A stretch of 6,943 bases of DNA from Acidobacteriota bacterium (GTDB lineage Bacteria > Acidobacteriota > Blastocatellia > Pyrinomonadales > Pyrinomonadaceae): positions 1 to 6,943 of the forward strand of contig CAUJFK010000045.1 in the NCBI GenBank assembly GCA_963169175.1, read 5' to 3'. The notes under the pieces were generated by a model. The model saw only the letters and a list, made by a program, of their open reading frames with translations. It was not told the origin of the DNA and searched no databases. The position numbers were made by a program, and so were the translations under genes. Shown here piece after piece: positions 1 to 5,669 of the stretch; position 1 is the stretch's first letter; each line of letters begins with the position of its first letter.

Positions 1-631
1 GGAATGTTCCGACCAGGGCAGCCCCGACGTGATGGCCCAGTTCTTCGGGCGGCCCGTCAAGATGCTGCATCGTGACCACGATGCCGAGTACGGCTGCGAC
101 GATGCCCAATCCCGGAAGTGCGTCAGATGCCCGCTGAAGAAGCTGCGGCACTATCGCTCCTTCATCGTGATGCGTTTCAAGCTCAGATTCGAGCATGATC
201 TCAAGTTCTTCCGGCGAACAAGCCCCGTTGACGAGCATCTTCATTGCGTCGCAGAAAAAATCGACCGCGTGATGATTGGCGACGAACGATGAATATTGTG
301 TGAAGATCGAGGATGACATTGGATTGTTGACATCCTCTTCGATCGAAAGCAAGCCGCCTTTTTTCGAGTTAACGAAAACTTCATACTGCATTCGCAGCAC
401 TTCTGAGTATGTATTTTTATTAAATGGTGAACCTTTCAACGCTACGGGAACGTTTGCCACGATCCGCATCAGGAACTTCAGCGGGTTGGCGGCAATGGTC
501 GCTCCGATGACGGCGCCGCCGATCACGACGAATTCTGATGGCTGGACCAGAACGCCAAGAGGGCCGTTGATCATCAGGAATCCCCCAATGACACAGCCCA
601 TAACAATTATTATGCCGATGATTATGAACAT
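1..631 (-). CDS. motA: Flagellar motor stator protein MotA (5' part, cut by window edge)
   Basis: MotA forms, with MotB, the ion-conducting stator that turns the flagellar rotor from the inner membrane. The 210 visible residues start at ATG 631-629 and run off the left edge; the E. coli protein is about 295 residues. The frame aligns almost without gaps to E. coli MotA. Visible features are TM1 (about 1-20), TM2 (about 34-50), a cytoplasmic loop, TM3 with DALPGLGIVAAVLGIV (170-185), and the start of TM4 (VGTF, 207-210). The loop residues that contact FliG in E. coli (R90, E98) are K90 and E98 here, and the channel-region proline P173 is kept. A weak AGGAC at 642-646 lies 10 bases before the ATG. 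A sigma-28-like promoter sits about 50 bases upstream. motB probably follows to the left, outside the window. The family call is very secure; the coupling ion cannot be told from this part. Confidence 0.96.
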   Translation of the reverse strand, partial: MFIIIGIIIVMGCVIGGFLMINGPLGVLVQPSEFVVIGGAVIGATIAANPLKFLMRIVANVPVALKGSPFNKNTYSEVLRMQYEVFVNSKKGGLLSIEEDVNNPMSSSIFTQYSSFVANHHAVDFFCDAMKMLVNGACSPEELEIMLESELETHHDEGAIVPQLLQRASDALPGLGIVAAVLGIVVTMQHLDGPPEELGHHVGAALVGTF

Positions 632-641
632 AGGAACGAGC

Positions 642-646
642 GTCCT
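642..646 (-). promoter_or_regulatory. Weak ribosome binding site of motA
   Basis: AGGAC on the minus strand lies 10 bases upstream of the motA ATG. It is the only purine-rich Shine-Dalgarno candidate before that start. The chosen ATG gives the same N-terminus as E. coli MotA, which supports the site despite its weak match. Confidence 0.45.
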
Positions 647-670
647 GCAAAACAAAGAACCGGTCGTGCC

Positions 671-684
671 CTAGTCTGAACTAG
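671..684. promoter_or_regulatory. Short dyad CTAGT-N4-ACTAG at the expected motA transcription start
   Basis: Perfect 5-base inverted arms (671-675 and 680-684) flank a 4-base centre. The dyad abuts the -10 element at 685-692, so it would cover the transcription start. Its position fits a repressor operator or a small 5' hairpin in the motA leader. It carries two CTAG tetramers, which are often rare in bacterial DNA. No known regulator is recognised, and arms this short could be chance. Confidence 0.25.
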
Positions 685-711
685 TTATCGGGGTTCTCTT
701 TGTGAACTTTG
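685..711 (-). promoter_or_regulatory. Sigma-28 (FliA)-type promoter for motA
   Basis: On the minus strand, CAAAGTTC (704-711) and CCCGATAA (685-692) are separated by exactly 11 bases. The enteric sigma-28 consensus is TAAAGTTT-N11-GCCGATAA, so the -35 matches 6 of 8 and the -10 matches 7 of 8. Transcription would start near 678-681, giving a leader of about 50 bases before motA. In enterics motA is a sigma-28-dependent late gene, so the placement makes biological sense. The -35 lies inside the TTTGTG-type repeat, whose CACAAAG units resemble a sigma-28 -35. The consensus is established knowledge; the assignment is inference. Confidence 0.55.
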
Positions 712-798
712 TGTCTTCATTTGAGTTCTTTGTGTTTTGGCTTTGCCTTTAACATAGAGGGCACAAATGGAAGACTCAAAGGCCACCAAGAATTCAAA
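699..798. repeat. Imperfect inverted repeat of TTTGTG/CACAAA units
   Basis: On the plus strand the left half carries TTTGTG at 699-704, TTTGTG at 708-713, TTTGAG at 720-725 and TTTGTG at 729-734. The right half carries the mirrored set: CACAAA at 762-767, CTCAAA at 775-780, CACCAA at 784-789 and TTCAAA at 793-798. Paired units are centred near 748-750, and units are spaced mostly 9 bases apart (12 to 13 once per half). The element could fold into a long imperfect hairpin. It resembles the degenerate CACAAAG-rich intergenic repeats I associate with soil Acidobacteriota and relatives, but copy number cannot be assessed in one window. It contains no credible coding frame. Confidence 0.55.
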
Positions 799-811
799 CT
801 GGGCGACTAAC

Positions 812-872
812 AAAAAAGAACGGCCGCGAGACAGATGAGATCGATCGATCAAAAACTAATTGTCTGCGGCCG
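812..872 (-). terminator. Rho-independent terminator downstream of flgE
   Basis: Read on the minus strand, CGGCCGCAGACA (872-861) pairs with TGTCTCGCGGCCG (833-821) as a 12-bp stem with one bulged C. TTCTTTTTT (820-812) follows directly. The GC-rich stem base plus T-run is the classic intrinsic terminator layout. The 27-base loop is larger than usual and contains the palindrome GATCGATCGATC, which may form an inner hairpin. It would end the fliG-flgE transcript and separate it from motA. Confidence 0.72.
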
Positions 873-886
873 GTCCAAGATCAAAG

Positions 887-916
887 GCGGCGGTTCAGGG
901 TGAGGCTGCCCGCCGC
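887..916 (-). other. GC-rich hairpin after flgE, without a T-run
   Basis: GCGGCGG (887-893) and CCGCCGC (910-916) form a perfect 7-bp inverted repeat around a 16-base loop. A few more A-T or wobble pairs are possible outside the stem. No T-tract follows on the minus strand, so it is not a terminator by itself. It could stabilise the flgE mRNA 3' end or form the 5' stem of the candidate small RNA. Confidence 0.5.
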
Positions 917-926
917 TTCAGATAGC

Positions 927-953
927 TTATCGGCAGAGAACAGGATTTCTTTA
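927..953 (-). promoter_or_regulatory. Sigma-28 (FliA)-type promoter overlapping the flgE stop codon
   Basis: On the minus strand TAAAGAAA (946-953) and GCCGATAA (927-934) are separated by exactly 11 bases. The -10 is an 8 of 8 match to the sigma-28 consensus, and the -35 keeps the full TAAAG core. It also fits the Bacillus sigma-D form TAAA-N15-GCCGATA. The first three bases of the -35 are the TAA stop of flgE. The next downstream element is a terminator rather than a gene, so this promoter either makes a short RNA or feeds motA by read-through. Confidence 0.6.
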
Positions 954-2216
954 GACGATCTGCAGAAGATCCTGAAAAGTTTGATTAAGTGTTGTGATCA
1001 CACGAGAGTTTGCCTGAAAGCCGCGCTGCGCCTGGATCAGATCAACAAACTCATTCGTGATGTTCACGTTGCTTGCTTCGACGTACCCGCCGGCGATCAG
1101 GCCGCGGCCGCCTGCACCGGGCGAACCAATGGTCGCCTGGCCTGAGCCGATGGTCTCGCCGAACATATTTCCGCCCTGCCGCCCGAGGCCTTCTTCGGCG
1201 TTAAAGGTCGCCAGGGCATATTGCCCGAGGATCCGGGTCTGTCCGTTCGAGAATATGCCGAAGATGTTCCCGTTTTGATCAACGGCCGCACCTTCGAGGG
1301 TTCCTGAACCATATCCATCCGCGATCACGGCCGAATGTTCGGACTTTGCCGCGTAGCTCGTGATCTTCGGTGCACCCGGCGATCCGTTCGCGTTTGTATC
1401 ATTCAGGTTGATCGTTATCGACGGCAGCACGGCAGTGCCGAGTTGTGTTTGATCGGGCACAACCTCAAGCGAGGTCGGTGACGTCAGCACTCCGTTCGAA
1501 TCGAAGGTGAACGACACGGGCGATCCGCTTGGCCCCGAACCGTTTGCGTTCAGCTGGGCAGCGGCGCCGTCGAGTGTGGCGGTCATCTGGAACGAGCCAT
1601 CGGCCTGACGAGTGAATGTCATATCCAGCGTTCGTTCCGCCCCGAGTGAATCGCGAACCGTCATCGGAACGTGGTGCACCGCACCCGTCGCCGACTGAGC
1701 ATCAAGATTCAAGCGGAATGTTGCCTCGGTCGTTCCCTGCGGCGCAAGGGTTTGGCCGATAGGGAATTGAAGCGAACTAAGCTGGGCACCGGCTGGGATA
1801 GCGCCGTTCTGGGCCTGATATCCCATGACCTGCCCGCCGTTTGAGGCAACCAGGTATCCGGTATTGTTGACCGTAAAATCACCGGCCCGAGTATAGCCGC
1901 GGGTCCCGTCGGCGTTATTTACAACAAAATACCCGTTACCCTGGATCGCCGCGTGCAGCGGTGAGCCGGATTCATTCAAATTCCCCTGAAGAAAGTTCGT
2001 GTGGATAGCCGCGGTTTGAACACCGTTGCCTATCTGCATGGAATTTCCGGCGCCGTTAAGGCGGGCACCGAACCGGCTGGCAAAAACATCGGCGAACGTG
2101 ATCGAACTGCTTTTGAAGCCGATCGTATTCGCGTTGGCAATGTTGTTGCCGACGACATTTAATGCGTTGCTGCTGGCATTGAGCCCTGACAACGCTGCGT
2201 TGAAAGAAAAACTCAT
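951..2216 (-). CDS. flgE: Flagellar hook protein FlgE
   Basis: FlgE polymerises into the extracellular hook, the universal joint between rod and filament, after export by the flagellar type III system. The 421-residue protein has the N-terminal rod/hook segment (about 4-35, with ALSGLNASSNALNVVGNNIANANT and then IGFK) and the TRAGDF/NNTGYL region (109-121). A variable central domain follows, then the C-terminal segment SNVNITNEFVDLIQAQRGFQ (382-401) ending in LLQIV. These ends form the coiled-coil core shared by axial proteins. There is no cysteine. The ATG at 2216 is chosen over an in-frame start at 2279 because it gives the canonical MSFSFNAALSG start and has AGGAG at 2225-2229, 8 bases upstream. 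It follows flgD by 28 bases. Confidence 0.96.
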   Translation of the reverse strand: MSFSFNAALSGLNASSNALNVVGNNIANANTIGFKSSSITFADVFASRFGARLNGAGNSMQIGNGVQTAAIHTNFLQGNLNESGSPLHAAIQGNGYFVVNNADGTRGYTRAGDFTVNNTGYLVASNGGQVMGYQAQNGAIPAGAQLSSLQFPIGQTLAPQGTTEATFRLNLDAQSATGAVHHVPMTVRDSLGAERTLDMTFTRQADGSFQMTATLDGAAAQLNANGSGPSGSPVSFTFDSNGVLTSPTSLEVVPDQTQLGTAVLPSITINLNDTNANGSPGAPKITSYAAKSEHSAVIADGYGSGTLEGAAVDQNGNIFGIFSNGQTRILGQYALATFNAEEGLGRQGGNMFGETIGSGQATIGSPGAGGRGLIAGGYVEASNVNITNEFVDLIQAQRGFQANSRVITTLNQTFQDLLQIV

Positions 2217-2224
2217 ATCTAGAT

Positions 2225-2229
2225 CTCCT
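2225..2229 (-). promoter_or_regulatory. Ribosome binding site deciding the flgE start
   Basis: AGGAG on the minus strand lies 8 bases before the ATG at 2216. It supports the MSFSF start rather than the longer in-frame start at 2279, which would lie inside flgD. Confidence 0.8.
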
Positions 2230-2244
2230 GTTTTCGGAATGCGG

Positions 2245-2499
2245 TCAATCTTTTCGCGGCTGGTTGAGCAGCCCTGCAAGTTGATCGATCGACTGGCGGA
2301 TGCCGATCAGCTGGTCCAACGAATTGAACTGTGCCAATTGGGCGACGAATTCGGTCCCGTCCTGCGGTGCAAGCGGGTCCTGATTCCTTAGCTGTGCGAC
2401 CAAAAGGGTCATGAACATATCCCTTTCGTTTCGCGGTGCGGCACCGGCTGCAGTTGATCCTGCACCGGAGAGTGCCGCGGAGACGGTGTTTACTATCAT
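2245..2499 (-). CDS. flgD: Short flagellar hook-capping protein FlgD (N-terminal domain only)
   Basis: FlgD caps the growing hook and guides FlgE assembly. The 84-residue protein carries the diagnostic capping segment: FMTLLVAQLRNQDPLAPQDG (29-48), then TEFVAQLAQFNSLDQL (49-64). It ends with a short helix-like tail, LLNQPRKD. Typical FlgD proteins are about 140 to over 230 residues, with a C-terminal Tudor/Ig-like region after this segment; that region is absent here. The TGA at 2247-2245 is followed by only 28 bases before flgE, so there is no room for a frameshifted remainder. The ATG at 2499 has a strong AGGAGGT at 2506-2512, 6 bases upstream. It is placed between fliK and flgE, as is common in flagellar clusters. 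Confidence 0.9.
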   Translation of the reverse strand: MIVNTVSAALSGAGSTAAGAAPRNERDMFMTLLVAQLRNQDPLAPQDGTEFVAQLAQFNSLDQLIGIRQSIDQLAGLLNQPRKD

Positions 2500-2505
2500 C
2501 TAATG

Positions 2506-2512
2506 ACCTCCT
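2506..2512 (-). promoter_or_regulatory. Strong Shine-Dalgarno of flgD
   Basis: AGGAGGT on the minus strand, 6 bases before the flgD ATG, is the best ribosome binding site in the window. It fixes the start of the unusually short FlgD and suggests high translation, although the hook cap is needed in few copies. Confidence 0.8.
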
Positions 2513-2525
2513 GCCGTTGGGCCTA

Positions 2526-3902
2526 TTACGCCCGCAAGCTGACAAGGCGATCTTCCGATTCGTCCTTGATGTCTGAAATGCCGTGGTGATCATCGATCAC
2601 AACGGGCTGGTGCGCTTCCGTCCGGCCGCCGGAGGAAGCTTCGCTGTTTCCGCCCTGTCCCATTGTGGACGAGGACGACGGCCTGAGATCTACTTCGATC
2701 TTTTCTACAAGCAGCCCCGCTTTCTCGAGAGAATCGCGGAGATGGCCTATGTTTTCGTTAAGAGTTGAGCTGGTATGCTCACGCTCGGTGGAAATGGTGG
2801 CCGTGACCGAACCCGACCGATGCCGGACAACTGTGATTTCGACCGAGCCAAGTTCGGCGGGGTGAAGACGCATTTTTAGGACGTTTCGATCGCCATGCGA
2901 TCGCAGGGAATTGGCGAGATGGATAAGTCGCACGTCGATCTGTGAAAGCACGGCGGCGTCGGACCTCGGTGTTCCATTGACACTGCCTGCCATAGGTCCG
3001 GAAGCATCCCGAACGCCCGCGGATGTTCCCGCTGCCGGATCCAACAAAATGCCTTCGCTTCCGGCATTATCGATCCCGGTTACGTCCGGCCTTTCTCCGA
3101 AAACCAGTTCACGGACTTGGGTGAAAGTGGTGATAGCCGCTCGCTGCGAGGCGGTGAATGTATCTGCCAAGTCTCTTGCGGCCATGAATTCAGGCGAGCC
3201 GGGACCTACACCGTTTTCGCTTTGGGTAGCCGTATCGGAGCTTGAGATCTCGGCCGCAAGGTCGTGTAATGACGGTACGTCGATGTTTAGCGTTGGATCT
3301 GTGGAGATAATTTCTAAATCCGCAACCTTCAACGGATTGGATTTCGATCGGAGGGATTTGGCCGGCAAGGTACATCCGATCTCCATCAGAAGATCGGACG
3401 GAAGTTGCGATAGATCTTCGGCCCAGATCGGAAAAGCGGCTTTGCCTTCGTGATGAACCGGGGTTGCGAAGTTGTGGCGATCGGCAGTTGTAAGCTCCGA
3501 AACGGTCACACTTTTCCCCATGATTTTTGCAGGCTGGTCAATTTGGCCGATCTGTGCGAGACCGTTCTGCCGATCGGGCGAGGTCGCGGAAGGCCCCGGC
3601 TTTTTAGCCTTTCCGTCCGTTCCTCCAACGTCAGGCGATCCGGCAGAGGGCCTGGCCGTAATAATTGACGCTGTTTCGGATGTCGGCCGCTGATCAGAAA
3701 CGGATGCCGGCACCGATTCATCCCCAGAAGAATTCACCGGTATTTCAACAAGATGATTCGTCCTGCGCGGCTGTTCGACCGGTGACGAAACGATAAAAAA
3801 CGCCTCAAAGTCGTCAGGCGTTGCTTTCTCAGAAACGCCGGAAGTTGCAGTGTTTGAATTATTTCCGGCAAGTGATGTAGATCGCGCGATCGGCATATTC
3901 AT
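2526..3902 (-). CDS. fliK: Flagellar hook-length control protein FliK
   Basis: FliK measures hook length and switches the export gate from hook to filament substrates. The 458-residue protein has a long, low-conservation N-terminal and central part (1 to about 315), rich in Ser, Thr, Asp and Pro, as expected of a secreted ruler. The compact C-terminal hook-length domain (about 320-408) has the signature LKMRLHPAELGSVEITV (342-358) and an ending helix (NENIGHLRDSLEKAGLLVEKIEV, in two stretches across 382-405). A Ser/Gly/Glu/His-rich tail of about 50 residues follows. The ATG at 3902 overlaps the fliJ stop as ATGA, and an AGGA lies just upstream. A second in-frame ATG at 3896 (residue 3) is possible. 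The call rests on the C-terminal motif plus position between fliJ and flgD. Confidence 0.92.
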   Translation of the reverse strand: MNMPIARSTSLAGNNSNTATSGVSEKATPDDFEAFFIVSSPVEQPRRTNHLVEIPVNSSGDESVPASVSDQRPTSETASIITARPSAGSPDVGGTDGKAKKPGPSATSPDRQNGLAQIGQIDQPAKIMGKSVTVSELTTADRHNFATPVHHEGKAAFPIWAEDLSQLPSDLLMEIGCTLPAKSLRSKSNPLKVADLEIISTDPTLNIDVPSLHDLAAEISSSDTATQSENGVGPGSPEFMAARDLADTFTASQRAAITTFTQVRELVFGERPDVTGIDNAGSEGILLDPAAGTSAGVRDASGPMAGSVNGTPRSDAAVLSQIDVRLIHLANSLRSHGDRNVLKMRLHPAELGSVEITVVRHRSGSVTATISTEREHTSSTLNENIGHLRDSLEKAGLLVEKIEVDLRPSSSSTMGQGGNSEASSGGRTEAHQPVVIDDHHGISDIKDESEDRLVSLRA

Positions 3903-4360
3903 TTTGAGTCCTGTACACTGCGGGCGAACTTGGTTGTTACAAGTTCGTCGAGGTTTCGTTGCTCCTGGCGATTGGCCTCAAGTTCGTGTCGCTTCGTTTG
4001 GCCGTCGCGAAGCTTGTCCGTGATCTTCACCTCGATCCGCGCGGCCCTGACCGATTCCATCTGCCTGCGGACCTCGTCCTGCTTCCGTTCAGCGGCGACC
4101 TGAGCTTCTTTTTGCAGCGTATTCAGCGAAGCAAAGTGGTTAGCATTGAGCTCCATTTCAAGCGGGTTCAGCCGTTCACCCGAATTGATCCGCACAAGGT
4201 ACTGCTCAACAGCTTCATTTCGCATATCTTCAATGTGCTCAACGCGTCGCTCGGCCTCGAGCGCCTGGACCTGGAGTTCGCTAAGTGCCAGATTCTCCTG
4301 CTCACTTTTCATTTCGCGCACTTTGTGGACGGTTTGGAGGGTAAATTTGAACTTCTTCAT
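3899..4360 (-). CDS. fliJ: Flagellar export chaperone/stalk protein FliJ
   Basis: FliJ is the coiled-coil stalk that inserts in the FliI ATPase ring and contacts the export gate protein FlhA. The 153-residue protein starts MKKFKFTLQTVHKVREMKSE, the usual FliJ opening (hydrophobic F-x-L-x-x-(V/L) then a charged helix). It continues as a nearly unbroken charged heptad-like coiled coil rich in Glu, Gln, Arg and Lys (about 15-145). Length is normal for the family (about 140-150). Its ATG overlaps the fliI TGA (ATGA at 4360-4357) and its own TGA overlaps the fliK ATG. No Shine-Dalgarno is evident, so translation is probably coupled to fliI. Sequence conservation is low in this family, so position directly after fliI is a large part of the evidence. 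Confidence 0.9.
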   Translation of the reverse strand: MKKFKFTLQTVHKVREMKSEQENLALSELQVQALEAERRVEHIEDMRNEAVEQYLVRINSGERLNPLEMELNANHFASLNTLQKEAQVAAERKQDEVRRQMESVRAARIEVKITDKLRDGQTKRHELEANRQEQRNLDELVTTKFARSVQDSK

Positions 4361-5667
4361 GCGGTTTCGATCGCTAGTAGTTTTTCAATACTGTCGGTCA
4401 GGTGGCAGGTTTCCGTGCGCTCCTGTTTTAGAAATCTCAGAATCTCATCACGGCGGGCAATGGCGAGGTCGATAGACCTGTTGCTACCCGTTTGGTAGGC
4501 ACCGATATTTATCAGGTCTTCGGCTTTTTCATAAGCGGCTATCAGCTCGCGCACCTTGCCGGCTTTGTCGCGGTGATCGGGTTCCGCGATTGCGGAAAAA
4601 AGCCGTGAATTGCTGTGAAGGACATCGATGCAGGGATAATGATTCTGTGCTGCAAGTGAGCGTGAAAGCACGATGTGGCCATCCAGGATGGATCGGACCG
4701 CGTCAGCGATCGGCTCATTCATATCGTCACCTTCCACAAGTACGGTGTAAAAGGCGGTGATCGACCCGCCGCTGTCAAATTTTCCGGCGCGTTCGAGAAG
4801 CTTTGGGAGCAGGGCAAACACTGACGGTGTGTAACCCTTTGACGACGGCGGCTCGCCCGCGGCCAATCCGATCTCGCGCTGGGCCATGCAGAATCGTGTT
4901 ACCGAATCCATGATCAAAAGCACGTTCGAGCCTTGGTCCTTGAAATACTCAGCGATCGCCGTGGCGGCCATTGCGGCACGAATGCGGACAAGAGCGGAAT
5001 CATCCGAGGTAGAAACGACCAGGACGCTGCGTTTCATTCCTTCCTCACCTAGTTCGTTCTCGATGAACTCCCTGACTTCGCGGCCGCGCTCGCCGATCAG
5101 AGCGATGACGTTAACATCAGCTGCCGAACGCTTTGCCATCATTCCGAGAAGTGTCGATTTTCCGACACCCGATCCGCCGAAAATGCCTATTCGCTGCCCG
5201 GCGCCGATCGTCAGCAAGCCGTCGATCACGCGGACACCCGTTTCAAGGGCCTCGTCGATATTGGCACGCATCAGCGGATTTGTTGTGTTGCGATTTAGTG
5301 GATAAGACTCGCCTTCCAGCGGGATCTCAGCAATTCCATCGAGCGGCCGGCCGAGGGCATCGATCGTCCGGCCAAGCAGAAAATCGCCGACCGGTATCTC
5401 GCTTTTTACCCCGGCCGCGACGATCATATCGCCGACCCGCACGGGCGGCATTTGTCCGAGGGGCATCAGCAGAACATGATTATCGCGAAATCCGACCGCC
5501 TCAAGCATTACGCTGCGATCGCCGTTTGCGGTCTGCAGATAGCAGAGGTCGCCGACCGAAACGGCTGGGCCTTGCGATTCAATAACCAACCCGACGGCGC
5601 GAGTGACGCGGCCTATCGATTTGAGGGTTTCTATGGATGCGAGTTTTTTGGCGTATGCAGCAAGCAT
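4357..5667 (-). CDS. fliI: Flagellum-specific export ATPase FliI
   Basis: FliI is the hexameric cytoplasmic ATPase of the flagellar type III export apparatus, related to F1 beta. The 436-residue protein has an N-terminal beta-barrel region (about 18-90), then the P-loop FGGSGVGKST (163-172, catalytic Lys 170). GERGREVREF (192-201) carries the glutamate expected to activate water. Walker B is VLLIMDS (249-255, Asp 254), followed by the family stretch GEPPSSKGYTPSVFALLPKL (271-290). LHSNSRL (350-356) supplies a candidate arginine finger region. Length matches family members (about 430-460), and all catalytic positions appear intact. The ATG lies 2 bases after the fliH stop and has no good Shine-Dalgarno, implying coupling. 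The paralogous injectisome ATPase is unlikely, because neighbours are all flagellar. Confidence 0.97.
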   Translation of the reverse strand: MLAAYAKKLASIETLKSIGRVTRAVGLVIESQGPAVSVGDLCYLQTANGDRSVMLEAVGFRDNHVLLMPLGQMPPVRVGDMIVAAGVKSEIPVGDFLLGRTIDALGRPLDGIAEIPLEGESYPLNRNTTNPLMRANIDEALETGVRVIDGLLTIGAGQRIGIFGGSGVGKSTLLGMMAKRSAADVNVIALIGERGREVREFIENELGEEGMKRSVLVVSTSDDSALVRIRAAMAATAIAEYFKDQGSNVLLIMDSVTRFCMAQREIGLAAGEPPSSKGYTPSVFALLPKLLERAGKFDSGGSITAFYTVLVEGDDMNEPIADAVRSILDGHIVLSRSLAAQNHYPCIDVLHSNSRLFSAIAEPDHRDKAGKVRELIAAYEKAEDLINIGAYQTGSNRSIDLAIARRDEILRFLKQERTETCHLTDSIEKLLAIETA

Positions 5668-5669
5668 GT

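Larger units (their letters stand above)
811..921 (-). ncRNA. Candidate sigma-28-driven small RNA between flgE and motA
   Basis: A sigma-28-type promoter (927-953) would start transcription near 920, and a T-tract terminator ends near 811, predicting an RNA of about 110 nt. The segment has no ATG or GTG on the minus strand, so an ordinary peptide is unlikely. It would begin with a GC-rich hairpin (arms 910-916 and 887-893), then a linker, then the terminator stem (861-872 and 821-833), whose loop holds the self-complementary GATCGATCGATC (839-850). No known RNA family is recognised. Alternatives are a plain flgE 3' UTR, or an attenuated leader that sometimes reads through into motA. Confidence 0.4.

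Noticed and set aside
29..674. Two overlapping plus-strand frames over motA and its upstream region
   Set aside because: The minus strand encodes MotA with near gapless similarity to E. coli, so these are shadows.
2217..2279. Longer FlgE start adding 21 residues upstream of MSFSF
   Set aside because: It would overlap the flgD coding region, lacks the canonical FlgE N-terminus, and ignores the well-placed AGGAG before the ATG at 2216.
2911..3453. Plus-strand open frame of 180 codons
   Set aside because: It lies wholly antisense to fliK, shows no recognisable domain, and is low-complexity; a shadow of the real gene.
3880..3891. 12-bp palindrome GATCGCGCGATC inside fliK
   Set aside because: In coding sequence and explained by the general abundance of GATCG; no sign of an operator role.
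3959..4498. Plus-strand open frame of 179 codons
   Set aside because: Antisense to fliJ and the end of fliI, which are both well supported; no family signature.
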